From Clavibacter capsici (GTDB lineage: Bacteria; Actinomycetota; Actinomycetes; Actinomycetales; Microbacteriaceae): a DNA stretch of 64,000 bases. Positions 34,660 to 43,275 of this stretch are shown here, one piece after another (the first letter of the stretch is position 1; each line of letters begins with the position of its first letter). The position numbers were made by a program, and so were the translations under genes. The stretch covers positions 186,001 to 250,000 of the forward strand of contig NZ_CP012573.1 in the NCBI RefSeq assembly GCF_001280205.1, written 5' to 3'. The notes beneath the pieces are model-generated. The model searched no databases, had not been told where the DNA came from, and saw nothing but the letters and a program-made list of their open reading frames with translations.

Positions 34660-37007
34660 CCGGCCGCGAGGCGCAGGCGCCCGGCGCCGTGGAGCTGCCC
34701 GAGGTCTCGGAGCGGGTCCGCGCGCTGCACGCGCGCATGACCCTCGAGGAGAAGCTCGCGCAGATCGTCGGCTACTGGGTCGACCAGGGCGGCGAGGTCG
34801 TCGCGCCCATGCAGGGCGAGATGGCCACGACCGGCCGCTACGAGGAGGCGACCGAGCACGGCCTCGGGCACCTGACGCGCGTGTACGGCACGCGCCCGGT
34901 GGATCCCGTCGAGCGCGCGTCGTGGCTGTGGGCCGAGCAGAGGCGGCTGCGGACGGAGACGCGGCTCGGGATCCCGGCGCTCGTGCACGAGGAGTGCCTC
35001 ACCGGTCTCGCCGCGTGGCAGGCCGCGACCTTCCCCACGCCGCTCGCGTGGGGCGCGTCCTTCGACCCGGGTCTCGTGGAGGAGATGGCGGGCCTCATCG
35101 GCGGGTCGATGAAGGAGCTCGGCGTGCACCAGGGCCTCGCGCCCGTGCTCGACGTGATCCGCGACGCCCGCTGGGGCCGCGTCGACGAGTGCATCGCCGA
35201 GGACCCGTACGTGGTCGGCACCATCGGCACGGCGTACGTGAAGGGCCTGCAGTCGGCCGGGATCCACGCCACGCTCAAGCACTTCGTGGGCTACTCGGTC
35301 TCGCAGTCCGGCCGCAACCACGCGCCCGCGCACGTGGGCCCGCGCTTCGTGGAGGACGTGCTGCTGCCGCCCTTCGAGATGGCGGTGCTGGACGGCGGCG
35401 TGCGCTCGGTCATGAACTCGTACGCGGAGATCGACGGCGCGCCCGTCGGCGCGACGCCCGAGTACCTCACCGACGTGCTCCGCGGGCGCTGGGGCTTCGA
35501 CGGCGTCGTGGTCTCCGACTACTTCTCGGTCGCGTTCCTCCAGGTGATGCACGCCGTCGCGGGCGACCGCGGCGAGGCGGCCGAGCTCGCGCTCGCCGCC
35601 GGCATCGACGTGGAGCTGCCCACCGGCGACGCGTACCTCGCGCCGCTGGCCGAGCGGATCCGCGCCGGGCTCGCCGACGAGTCGCTCGTCGACCGCGCGG
35701 TGCTCCGCGTGCTCGACGAGAAGGAGGAGCTGGGGCTGCTCGACGCGACCTTCGAGGATCCGCCCACCGAGATCGACCTCGACACCCCGGCCCACCGGGA
35801 CGTCGCGCGCCGGCTCGCGGAGGAGTCCGTCGTGCTGCTCGCGAACGACGGCACGCTGCCGCTCGCGGGCGGCGACCGCACGGCTCCCAAGCGGATCGCG
35901 CTGATCGGCCCCAACGCCGACAGCGCCGAGGCGCTCATGGGCTGCTACTCGTTCGCGAACCACGTGCTCGCGCACCACCCGGGCACGCCGCTCGGGTTCG
36001 CGATCCCGACGGTCGCCGAGGCGCTCCGCACGGAGCTGCCCGACGCCGAGGTCGTGCTCGCGCACGGCGCCGACGTCGAGGGCGACGACCGCTCCGGCTT
36101 CGATGCGGCGGTCGAGGCCGCGCGTGGATCCGACCTCGCGGTCGTGGTCGTCGGCGACCGGGCGGGCCTGTTCGGCCGCGGCACGGTCGGCGAGGGCAAC
36201 GACGTCGAGAGCCTCGAGCTGCCCGGCGTCCAGCGCGAGCTGGTCGAGGCCGTGCGCGCCACCGGGACCCCCGTGGTCGTGGTGCTGCTCACCGGCCGGC
36301 CGTACGCGGTGGCGTGGGCTCTGGAGGGTGCGTCCGCTCCGGCCGCCGTGCTCCAGGCGTTCTTCCCGGGCGAGGAGGGCGGATCCGCGATCGCGGGCGT
36401 GCTCTCCGGCCGGGTGTCGCCGTCGGGCCGCCTGCCCGTGTCGCTCCCGCGGTCCGCGGGCGCGCAGCCGTTCTCGTACCTGCACCCGATCCTCGGGGGC
36501 CCGTCGGAGGTGACGAGCGCGGATCCCACGCCCGTCCTCCCGTTCGGGCACGGCCTGTCGTACACGACGTTCGCGCGGAGCGACCTGTCCGTGGAGTCGG
36601 CCGAGGTCCAGGCGGGGGAGGCGTTCACGGCGACCGTCGTGGTCCGCAACACGGGCGACCGCGACGGCACCGACGTCGTGCAGCTGTACGCGCGCGACGT
36701 GCAGGGCAGCGTCACGCGCCCCGTCGCGCAGCTGCTCGGCTACCTGCGGCTGGACCTGGCCGCCGGCGAGTCCGCGCGCGTCACGTTCCGGGTGCCCACC
36801 ACCCGCCTCGCCCTCACCGACCTGCGGTACCGCCGCATCGTCGAGCCGGGCGCGGTCGAGCTGTGGGTCGGGCCGTCGAGCGCGGTGAAGGAGACGGAAG
36901 CGGCGATCCGGATCACCGGATCCGCGCACCACGTGACCGTCCAGGACGAGCGGTACGTCGCCACGTCGGTGGAGCCGGTCGCGGCGCGGGTGCTCGAGCC
37001 GAGCTGA
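34656..37007 (+). CDS. GH3 family beta-glycosidase (beta-xylosidase/beta-glucosidase)
   Basis: A 783-residue intracellular enzyme cleaving imported beta-linked oligosaccharides. The N-terminal barrel has LKHFVGYSVSQSGRNHAP and the nucleophile Asp in GVVVSDYFSV near residue 288. The second alpha/beta domain has VVVVGDRAGLFGRGTVGEGND, and a C-terminal fibronectin-type domain begins around FTATVVVRNTGDRDGTDVVQLY. No signal peptide. Start by GTGA overlap with the permease. The operon layout equals that of BxlA, a beta-xylosidase, but a glucosidase cannot be excluded. Confidence 0.92.
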   Translation: MTGREAQAPGAVELPEVSERVRALHARMTLEEKLAQIVGYWVDQGGEVVAPMQGEMATTGRYEEATEHGLGHLTRVYGTRPVDPVERASWLWAEQRRLRTETRLGIPALVHEECLTGLAAWQAATFPTPLAWGASFDPGLVEEMAGLIGGSMKELGVHQGLAPVLDVIRDARWGRVDECIAEDPYVVGTIGTAYVKGLQSAGIHATLKHFVGYSVSQSGRNHAPAHVGPRFVEDVLLPPFEMAVLDGGVRSVMNSYAEIDGAPVGATPEYLTDVLRGRWGFDGVVVSDYFSVAFLQVMHAVAGDRGEAAELALAAGIDVELPTGDAYLAPLAERIRAGLADESLVDRAVLRVLDEKEELGLLDATFEDPPTEIDLDTPAHRDVARRLAEESVVLLANDGTLPLAGGDRTAPKRIALIGPNADSAEALMGCYSFANHVLAHHPGTPLGFAIPTVAEALRTELPDAEVVLAHGADVEGDDRSGFDAAVEAARGSDLAVVVVGDRAGLFGRGTVGEGNDVESLELPGVQRELVEAVRATGTPVVVVLLTGRPYAVAWALEGASAPAAVLQAFFPGEEGGSAIAGVLSGRVSPSGRLPVSLPRSAGAQPFSYLHPILGGPSEVTSADPTPVLPFGHGLSYTTFARSDLSVESAEVQAGEAFTATVVVRNTGDRDGTDVVQLYARDVQGSVTRPVAQLLGYLRLDLAAGESARVTFRVPTTRLALTDLRYRRIVEPGAVELWVGPSSAVKETEAAIRITGSAHHVTVQDERYVATSVEPVAARVLEPS

Positions 37008-37020
37008 TCCCGGCCGCACG

Positions 37021-37068
37021 ACGGAGCCCCGGCGCCGCGTCCTCGAGACGCGGCGGCCGGGGCTCCGT
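37021..37068. terminator. Strong hairpin terminator after the GH3 operon
   Basis: 37021-37041 pairs with 37047-37068 along 21 bases with one bulged G and a 5-base loop (CTCGA). It lies between the GH3 gene and a convergent oxidoreductase gene and can serve both. Confidence 0.82.
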
Positions 37069-37087
37069 CGTGCGCGGCAGCCGCGGG

Positions 37088-37936
37088 TCAGGCGCGCGCG
37101 AGGTGGTCGCGCACGCTCTCCGGCTCGCGACCGAGGAGCTCGGCGAGCAGCGGATCCGTGCCCGCGAAGAAGCCGCCGGCCGCCGCGAGCGGCAGGGTGA
37201 TCAGGAAGCGCGCGACGGTCTCGGGCGTGCCCGCCTGGACGAGCCCGGCGATCCAGTCCTCGGGGTCCACGAGCTCGAGGCGCACCTCGCGGCCGGCGAC
37301 CTCGGACGCCTGCTCGGCGACCTCGGCCATGGTCGGCGCGGCGCTCGCGGTGAGGGTGACCGGGCCGTCGAGCGGCGCGTCGGCGAGCAGGATCCGCGCG
37401 GCGCCCTCGGCGGCGTCGGCGCGCGACGTCCAGGAGACCGGGCCGTCGGCGGGCACGCGGATCACGCCGGTCTCGCGCCACGCCCCGAGCAGCAGGTCGA
37501 CGCTGTGCAGGTAGAAGCCGTTGCGGAGCGCGGTCCACGGGACGCCGGAGCCCGCGAGGATGCGCTCGGTCGCGACGTGGTCCCGCCCGGGGCCGAACGG
37601 CGAGTCCTCGGCGGCGCCCTGGTGGCTCGTGTAGAGGATCCGGCCGACGCCCGCCTCGACCGCCGCCTCGACGGCCGTGCGGTGGAGAGCCACGGCGTCG
37701 GCGTGCGGGTCGCTGGAGGAGACGAGCAGGAGCTGGTCGGCGCCCGCGAAGGCGGCGGGCAGCGAGGCGGGATCGGCGTAGTCGCCGCGGCGGACCTCGA
37801 CGCCCCGGTCGGCGAAGGACCGCGCCCTCTCGGGATCGCGGGCGACGACCACGAGCTCGGTGGCGGGGATCCGCTCGAGCAGGTGCTCGGCGGTGGCGCC
37901 GTTCAGCGCGCCGGTGGCTCCGGTGATGGTGATCAT
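37088..37936 (-). CDS. NmrA-like NAD(P)-binding oxidoreductase
   Basis: A 282-residue short-chain-fold protein of the NmrA/QorB group: MITITGATGALNGATAEHL nucleotide site, VVVARDPERARSF, ILYTSHQGAAEDSPFG, and RNGFYLHSVDLLLG. Such proteins are quinone or aldehyde oxidoreductases, or redox sensors. The ATG has GAGAGGCAG upstream. It is divergent from a TetR regulator, probably its repressor, with palindromic elements in the 86-base gap. Confidence 0.88.
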   Translation of the reverse strand: MITITGATGALNGATAEHLLERIPATELVVVARDPERARSFADRGVEVRRGDYADPASLPAAFAGADQLLLVSSSDPHADAVALHRTAVEAAVEAGVGRILYTSHQGAAEDSPFGPGRDHVATERILAGSGVPWTALRNGFYLHSVDLLLGAWRETGVIRVPADGPVSWTSRADAAEGAARILLADAPLDGPVTLTASAAPTMAEVAEQASEVAGREVRLELVDPEDWIAGLVQAGTPETVARFLITLPLAAAGGFFAGTDPLLAELLGREPESVRDHLARA

Positions 37937-37956
37937 GGATCTGCCTCTCGTGGTAG

Positions 37957-38012
37957 CGGTGATAACAGGATAACCGTAGCACGGGAAGCAGTCCGCTAAC
38001 ACCCGTGCGTTA
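37957..38012. promoter_or_regulatory. Candidate TetR operators between NmrA-like and TetR genes
   Basis: TAACACCCGTGCGTTA (37997-38012) is a 16-base near-palindrome ending 10 bases before the TetR start. CGGTGATAACAGGATAACCG (37957-37976) is a looser inverted repeat close to the oxidoreductase start. Both carry TAAC arms. Confidence 0.5.
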
Positions 38013-38022
38013 TCGTCGTTCC

Positions 38023-38760
38023 ATGACCGCCGAGACCCCCGCCCCGGCCGACCCGCGCGCCGGGACCCGTGACCGCATCGTCGACGTCGCCGCCGACCTG
38101 CTGCGCTCCGAGGGACGCGCCGCCGTCACCACGCGCGCGGTCGCCGAGGCCGCGAGCGTCCAGGCGCCGACGATCTACCGGCTCTTCGGCGACAAGGAGG
38201 GCCTCCTCGACGCCGTCGCCGAGACCGAGATGACCCGCTTCGCCGCGCGCAAGTCCGTCGTGATCCGCGCCGCCGCCGAGGGCGCGGTGGACGCGGTCGA
38301 CGACCTCCGCGCGGGATGGGACGCCACGATCGCGTTCGCCCTCGACAACCCCGAGCTGTACGCGCTGATGAGCGACCCCGCCCGCGGCCCGGGTTCGCCC
38401 GCCGCGCGCGCGGGTGTCGCGCTGCTCGAGGAGCGCGTGCACCGCGTCGCGCTCGCCGGGCGCCTGCGCGTCGCCGAGCCGCTCGCGGTCGAGCTGATCC
38501 ACGCGGCCGCCACGGGCGCGCTCCTGACGACCATCCGCCGCCCGGCCGCGGAGCGCGACCACGCGCTGCTCGACGCCATCTGGGAGGCGGTGCAGGAGCG
38601 GATCCTCACGCCCCCGGCACGCGGCCGCACCCGTCGCGAGCCCGGCCTCGTCGAGCGCGCCGTCGCCCTCCGCGCCCACGTGGCCGACGCGGAGAGCCTC
38701 ACCGTGGGCGAGCGATCGCTCCTCGCGGAGTGGCTCGACCGGATCGCCGCAGCGCGCTGA
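38023..38760 (+). CDS. TetR family transcriptional regulator
   Basis: A 245-residue regulator with helix-turn-helix VTTRAVAEAASVQAPTIYRLFGDKEGL near residues 38-65 and an all-helical ligand domain with LDNPELYALMSDPAR. The ATG at 38023 matches the usual N-terminus; an in-frame ATG at 38005 lies inside the presumed operator. It is likely the repressor of the divergent NmrA-like oxidoreductase and of itself. The effector is unknown, perhaps a quinone or aldehyde. Confidence 0.88.
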   Translation: MTAETPAPADPRAGTRDRIVDVAADLLRSEGRAAVTTRAVAEAASVQAPTIYRLFGDKEGLLDAVAETEMTRFAARKSVVIRAAAEGAVDAVDDLRAGWDATIAFALDNPELYALMSDPARGPGSPAARAGVALLEERVHRVALAGRLRVAEPLAVELIHAAATGALLTTIRRPAAERDHALLDAIWEAVQERILTPPARGRTRREPGLVERAVALRAHVADAESLTVGERSLLAEWLDRIAAAR

Positions 38761-38784
38761 CCCGGACCCGCCCGGCCGGACCCG

Positions 38785-39642
38785 TCAGGCCCCCGCCACC
38801 TCCACGGGCGCCGTCGTCAGCGCCTGCAGCCCCGTGACGCGCAGCAGGTCGAGCCGCGCCTCATCCGTGCTGCCCCGCTCCGCCGTGTAGACGACGATGC
38901 GGAGGTCGCTGCCCGGCACCGAGAGGGTGTCGCAGTCGATGGTGATGGGGCCGACCGGCGTATGCGTCACGGTCTTCCGGCTCGACCGGTGCTCGGCGAC
39001 GCGCGCCTCGCTCCAGCGGCGCTCGAAGTCGGGCACCTCGGCGCGCAGCCGGGCGACGAGCCGGGCGAGCGCGCGATCCGCCGGGTAGCGGCCGACGGCC
39101 GTGCGGAGGTCGGCCGCGAGGTCGCGCGCGAACTCCTCCTCGTGCACGGCGTCGAAGTCGGTGCCCGCGTGGCCCTGGGTGAAGTAGGTCCAGACGAGGT
39201 TCCGGTCCCAGCCGGTGCGCGTCGACGGATCCCCGTTGAGCGCCGCCCAGAGCGGGTTCCAGAGCAGCATGTCGTGCGTCGCCGTGAACACCGCGATGGG
39301 CACGTCGCCCAGCCGGTCGACGATCCGGTGGACCCCCGGCGTGATGTGCCGCGGCACCTCGTCGCGGCCGGGCGGGGCGACGCCCGCGACCCGGTGGAGG
39401 TGGTCGCGCTCGTCCTCGGTGAGGCGGAGCGCCCGGGCGAGCGCGCCGAGCATCTGCGGCGACGGGTTCACCGACCGGCCCTGCTCGAGCCGCACGACGT
39501 AGTCGACGCTCACGCCCGCGAGCGCGGCGAGCTCCTCGCGGCGGAGGCCCGCGGTGCGCCGGTGGGGTCCCGCGGGCAGGCCGACGTCGGCCGGCTGCAC
39601 GCGCTCGCGCCAGGAGCGGAGCACGCTCGCGAATTCGGTCAT
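38785..39642 (-). CDS. XRE-type regulator with MmyB-like ligand-binding domain
   Basis: A 285-residue regulator. The N-terminal helix-turn-helix reads TAGLRREELAALAGVSVDYVVRLEQGR (about 29-55), and the rest is the MLTR ligand-binding domain seen in fatty-acid-sensing MmyB relatives (DMLLWNPLWAAL, RNLVWTYFTQ, DFERRW, HTPVGPITIDCDTL). In this family the divergent gene, here an SDR oxidoreductase, is usually the target. The gap is 101 bases. Confidence 0.9.
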   Translation of the reverse strand: MTEFASVLRSWRERVQPADVGLPAGPHRRTAGLRREELAALAGVSVDYVVRLEQGRSVNPSPQMLGALARALRLTEDERDHLHRVAGVAPPGRDEVPRHITPGVHRIVDRLGDVPIAVFTATHDMLLWNPLWAALNGDPSTRTGWDRNLVWTYFTQGHAGTDFDAVHEEEFARDLAADLRTAVGRYPADRALARLVARLRAEVPDFERRWSEARVAEHRSSRKTVTHTPVGPITIDCDTLSVPGSDLRIVVYTAERGSTDEARLDLLRVTGLQALTTAPVEVAGA

Positions 39643-39743
39643 GTCCCCATCCTCCGCGCTGGTGGGCGGATCAGCCTGGTACCGCCGGTCCTCCCGTCGA
39701 CCGGTGCCTGGGCGACGCGGCGAGCGGGGCGCAGGCTCGACCC

Positions 39744-40424
39744 ATGACCACCACACTGATCACCGGATCCAACCGCAGCCTCGGACTCGAGACCGCCCGC
39801 CGCCTCATCGAGGCCGGCCACACCGTCTACGCCGGCATGCGCGACACCGCCGACGGCGACGCCGCCCGCGCCCTCGGCGCCCGCCCCGTGCAGCTCGACG
39901 TCGACGACCAGGCGAGCGTCGACCGCGCCCTGGCGTCGCTGCCCGAGCTGGACGTGCTCGTCAACAACGCCGGCGTGCTCGGCACCTCGCAGGGCGTCGA
40001 CGACCTCACCCCCGAGGCGATGGCGGCCGTGCTGCAGACCAACGTCGTCGGGATCGTCCGGGTGACGCAGGCGGCCCTGCCGCTGCTGCGCGCCTCCGCC
40101 GCTCCCGTGATCGTCAACGTCGCCTCGGGCGTCGGCTGGCCGCGCGCCCTCCGGGGCGACGGCACCGACGAGAGCCACGTCATGACGATCCCCTACGCGA
40201 CGTCGAAGGCCGCCGTGATCACCGCGACCGTGCAGTACGCCAAGAACCTGCCGGGCTTCCGCGTCAACGCCACCGACCCCGGCTACACGGCCACCGACTT
40301 CAACGGGAACACCGGCCACCAGACGGTGACCGAGGGCACCGACGCGACCGTCGCGATGGCGCTCGTGGGGCCCGACGGGCCGACGGGCGAGTTCCACAGC
40401 CGGCACGGGCGGATCGAGTACTGA
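39744..40424 (+). CDS. SDR family oxidoreductase
   Basis: A 226-residue short-chain dehydrogenase with cofactor motif TGSNRSLG, structural NNAG, and catalytic YATSK. Substrate unknown. It is divergent from the XRE/MmyB-type regulator, the standard arrangement for this regulator class, so it is probably induced by its ligand. A run of nine G follows the stop at 40429-40437. Confidence 0.88.
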   Translation: MTTTLITGSNRSLGLETARRLIEAGHTVYAGMRDTADGDAARALGARPVQLDVDDQASVDRALASLPELDVLVNNAGVLGTSQGVDDLTPEAMAAVLQTNVVGIVRVTQAALPLLRASAAPVIVNVASGVGWPRALRGDGTDESHVMTIPYATSKAAVITATVQYAKNLPGFRVNATDPGYTATDFNGNTGHQTVTEGTDATVAMALVGPDGPTGEFHSRHGRIEY

Positions 40425-40490
40425 CGCCGGGGGGGGGCTGGCGACGGATCCGCCTCCCGCGGTCGTGCCGCTCCCCGGTAGCGTCGGATC

Positions 40491-40889
40491 GTGACCTGGC
40501 CCGCGCTCCACATCACCCGTTCCGTCGACGCCGACGTGGCCTCGGTCGTCGCCGTCGCGGGGGATCCGGCCAGGCTGCCGGAGTGGGCGGCGGGTGTGAG
40601 CAGCGGGATCCGGCTGGAGGGCGGGCGCTGGTTGTCGGACTCGCCCATGGGCGCGATCGAGATCGCGTTCACGGGCCCGCGCGAGCTCGGGATCCTCGAC
40701 CACGACGTGACGCTCCCCGACGGCACCGTGGTCCGCAACCCGCTGCGCGTCCTCCCGAACGACGACGGCAGCGAGGTCGTCTTCACCCTGTTCCGCCGGC
40801 CGGGCACGACCGACGTCGCGCTCGCGGAGGACGCGGCCCTCGTCGCGGATGACCTCGACCGGCTCGCGGCGCTGGTCGCGCGCGGCTGA
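40491..40889 (+). CDS. SRPBCC-fold protein (polyketide cyclase-like)
   Basis: A 132-residue protein with a START/SRPBCC-like pattern: MTWPALHITRSVDADVASVVAVAGDPARLPEWAAGV at the N-terminus, then alternating beta strands and a long C-terminal helix. These bind hydrophobic ligands; function here is unknown. GTG start soon after the SDR gene, possibly co-transcribed. It is convergent with a small membrane protein gene. Confidence 0.75.
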   Translation: MTWPALHITRSVDADVASVVAVAGDPARLPEWAAGVSSGIRLEGGRWLSDSPMGAIEIAFTGPRELGILDHDVTLPDGTVVRNPLRVLPNDDGSEVVFTLFRRPGTTDVALAEDAALVADDLDRLAALVARG

Positions 40890-40891
40890 GG

Positions 40892-41161
40892 TCAGGTGCT
40901 CTCGGCGCTCTCTTCACGGCGACGCCCGCGCCACGCGCCGACCTCCGCGACGGCGATCCGCATCCCCGCCAGCACCCCGAGCGCCACGGCCGTCAGCACG
41001 ACGAGCGGCGGCAGCGCGAAACCGAGGCCGACGACCCAGCGGTCCATTCCGAGCGCGGGCCAGCGCATGTCCTGCCACCGATCCGCGAGGAGCAGCAGCA
41101 CCCCGAGGGCGACGAGCTCGACCGCCAGCACCCCGATCGTGATCCGCGTCGCGAGCCTCAT
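40892..41161 (-). CDS. Small membrane protein, two transmembrane helices
   Basis: An 89-residue protein: helix 1 ITIGVLAVELVALGVLLLLA, a short loop with DRWQDMRWPALGMDRW, helix 2 VVGLGFALPPLVVLTAVALGVLAG, and a basic tail. No known family recognised. It is divergent from the serine hydrolase gene. Confidence 0.65.
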   Translation of the reverse strand: MRLATRITIGVLAVELVALGVLLLLADRWQDMRWPALGMDRWVVGLGFALPPLVVLTAVALGVLAGMRIAVAEVGAWRGRRREESAEST

Positions 41162-41257
41162 GCCGTCCCCAGCCGTGTGCCGAGCCGCCACCCTCGCACG
41201 GTTCCCTCGACCGGGGAAGACCTGCGCCCCCGCCTGCCGCCGCGCCACACTGGATCC

Positions 41258-42151
41258 ATGAGCACCGCCGCCGACGCCCTCGCCCGCCTCGTCGAGGGCA
41301 TCGACCGCGAGCGGCTGGGCGCGTACGGGGCGGTCGTGCGGATCGGCGACGACGAGGTGGCGCACCGCTGGCGCAGCGACGACCGCGAGAACCTCTACTC
41401 GGTGTCGAAGGGCGTGTGCGCGCTCGCCGTCGGCATGGCGGTCGATGCGGGGATCCTCGTCCTCGACACCCGTGTGCCCGAGCTGCTGCCCGAGCTCGAC
41501 CTCGGCGCGGGCGTGGACGAGGTCACCGTCGAGCACCTCCTCACCATGACCAGCGGCATCGACCTCGCCTGGTTCGGCGACGAGCCCGTCCCCGGCCCCG
41601 ACCTCGCCCAGGCCATGCTCGGCCGGCCGAGCCGCGGCCGCGTCTTCCAGTACAGCGACGCGAGCCCCTACGTCGCCATGCGGATGCTCGCCGCCGCGGT
41701 CGGCGACGTCCGCGACTGGCTCCTCCCGCGCCTCTTCACCCCGCTCGGCATCGGCAACCCGCAGTGGCACCGCTGCCCGCTCGGCTTCGTCGTGGGCGGC
41801 AGCGGCCTGGAGCTGCGCACCGGCGAGCTCGCGCGCATCGGCCGGCTGCTGCGCGACCGCGGCGCGTGGGAGGGCCGGCAGCTCGTGAGCGCGGAATGGG
41901 TCGACCGGATGCACGGATCCTGGGTCGAGACCGGCGCCGACCCGCAGTCCCCCTTCGCCCGCTACGGCCTCGCGACCTGGGACAGCCCGGGCGACGCCTG
42001 GCGCATCGACGGCCGCTACGGCCAGTACGTGCTGGTCGACGGATCCCGCGACGCGGTCGTCACCATCACGGCCCACGAGGAGGAGCGCGACCACCGGCTC
42101 GCGGAGCTGGCGGTCGAGGCCGTGGCGGACGCGGCGTCCGTCGTCGGCTGA
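41258..42151 (+). CDS. Serine hydrolase, class C beta-lactamase-like
   Basis: A 297-residue penicillin-binding-protein-fold hydrolase. The nucleophile motif is SVSK (NLYSVSKGVCAL, near residue 49), the second motif YSD (FQYSDASPY), and the third region contains GGSGLELRTGELARI. No signal peptide, so it is cytoplasmic, like many esterase-type members (EstB group) rather than true beta-lactamases. Substrate unknown. Convergent with a rhodanese gene. Confidence 0.87.
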   Translation: MSTAADALARLVEGIDRERLGAYGAVVRIGDDEVAHRWRSDDRENLYSVSKGVCALAVGMAVDAGILVLDTRVPELLPELDLGAGVDEVTVEHLLTMTSGIDLAWFGDEPVPGPDLAQAMLGRPSRGRVFQYSDASPYVAMRMLAAAVGDVRDWLLPRLFTPLGIGNPQWHRCPLGFVVGGSGLELRTGELARIGRLLRDRGAWEGRQLVSAEWVDRMHGSWVETGADPQSPFARYGLATWDSPGDAWRIDGRYGQYVLVDGSRDAVVTITAHEEERDHRLAELAVEAVADAASVVG

Positions 42152-42160
42152 GCTCCCGCG

Positions 42161-42580
42161 TCAGCCGACCGGCGCCGCCAGCGGATCCGGCTCCCGGCGC
42201 GTCCGCCCCGCGTCGCTCACCACCGCGAAGCCCTCGCGCGCCCAGTACTCGTACCCGCCGATCAGCTCCTGCACGCGCGTGTAGCCGAGCGTCGCGAGGG
42301 TGAGGGCGGCGCGCGTGCTGCCGTTGCAGCCGGGTCCCCAGCAGTAGACGACGATGCGGGCATCGCGGTCGGGCAGCTCGTCGGCGGCGCGCAAGGCCAG
42401 CTCCTGGCCGGGGATGTGGACGGCTCCGGGGATCCGCCCCTGCGCCCACGACGCGTCCGAGCGCACGTCGACCACGAGCGGCGCGGCGCCGCTCGCCCGG
42501 TCGGCGGCGAGGTCGGCGGGGTCGGTCTCGTAGGTCAGCTTGGCGGCGAGGAAGTCGGTCGCGGAGAGGCTCGTCTGCAT
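42161..42580 (-). CDS. Rhodanese-like sulfurtransferase
   Basis: A 139-residue single-domain rhodanese. Family marks are LVVDVRSDASWAQGRIPGAVHIPG and the active-site loop VVYCWGPGCNGSTRAA, with Cys in the persulfide position. It moves sulfur to thiol acceptors or cyanide. It is divergent from an Lrp/AsnC regulator across 94 bases, a common arrangement in which the regulator may control it. Confidence 0.88.
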   Translation of the reverse strand: MQTSLSATDFLAAKLTYETDPADLAADRASGAAPLVVDVRSDASWAQGRIPGAVHIPGQELALRAADELPDRDARIVVYCWGPGCNGSTRAALTLATLGYTRVQELIGGYEYWAREGFAVVSDAGRTRREPDPLAAPVG

Positions 42581-42674
42581 GCCTCCATCGAAGCGGTCAC
42601 GCCCGACGGCGAGGAAGGGCCGTCGCGCGGCATCGGGGCCGTCGCGCCGCGGATCGCCCGGTAGGTTCGGCCGC

Positions 42675-43133
42675 ATGCCGACGAATCCGCCGCTGACCCT
42701 CGACGCCACCGACCACGCGATCATCGCCGAGCTGCAGGGCGACGGCCGGATGAGCGTCGCGCAGCTGGGCCGGGCCGTCTCGCTCTCGGCCAGCGCGACC
42801 GCCGAGCGGGTGCGCCGGCTCACGGAGGGCGGCATCATCACGGGGTACTCCATCACGGTGGATCCCGAGGCGCTCGGCTGGGCGGTCACCGCCTTCGTCC
42901 GGCTGGCCTACCCGTCGGGCGACTACCGGCCGTTCCACGCGCTGGTCGCCGAGCTGCCGGAGATCGTCGAGGCGCACCACGTGACGGGCGCCGACTGCTT
43001 CATCATCAAGGTCCACGCCCGCTCCATGCGCGACCTCGAACGCATCACGGGCCGCCTCGCCGCCCTCGGCGGGATCACGACCCACGTCGTGTACTCGAGC
43101 CCGGTCCCGGGGCGGCACGTCGGGCCGGCGTGA
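42675..43133 (+). CDS. Lrp/AsnC family transcriptional regulator
   Basis: A 152-residue regulator with winged helix LDATDHAIIAELQGDGRMSVAQLGRAVSLSASATAERVRRL and a C-terminal RAM/AsnC ligand domain (VRLAYPSGDYRPF, EAHHVTGADCFIIKVHARSMRDL). Usually senses an amino acid. Its location suggests control of the divergent rhodanese gene, or of itself. Confidence 0.9.
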   Translation: MPTNPPLTLDATDHAIIAELQGDGRMSVAQLGRAVSLSASATAERVRRLTEGGIITGYSITVDPEALGWAVTAFVRLAYPSGDYRPFHALVAELPEIVEAHHVTGADCFIIKVHARSMRDLERITGRLAALGGITTHVVYSSPVPGRHVGPA

Positions 43134-43228
43134 TCCACGCCCCGGGCGGCCGGGCGTCCCCCGTCCCCGTCCCGTCGCGCTCTCGTGCTCCTGCGCCGGA
43201 GGGGCACGTCGGGTGGAGCCCGATGGGA

Positions 43229-43275
43229 CTTGGTAACATTACCAACACCGTCCGAGCTTGGTAACATTACCAACA
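43229..43275. promoter_or_regulatory. Two identical palindromic elements, the second reaching the start codon
   Basis: CTTGGTAACATTACCAACA occurs at 43229-43247 and again at 43257-43275, 28 bases apart. Each contains TTGGTAA-CA-TTACCAA with perfect 7-base arms, strikingly AT-rich for this genome. The second copy ends on the A of the ATG of the AAA ATPase, so a bound protein would block its promoter or initiation. Confidence 0.8.

Noticed and set aside
34497-37982. Very long antisense frame opposite the GH3 gene
   Set aside because: Long antisense frames are expected at this GC content. Its product is Arg/His/Glu-rich low-complexity sequence, while the sense frame encodes a complete GH3 enzyme.
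43229-43275. The two 19-base repeats as a CRISPR or iteron array
   Set aside because: Only two copies, a 9-base spacer and internal symmetry fit paired operators, not spacers or a replication origin.
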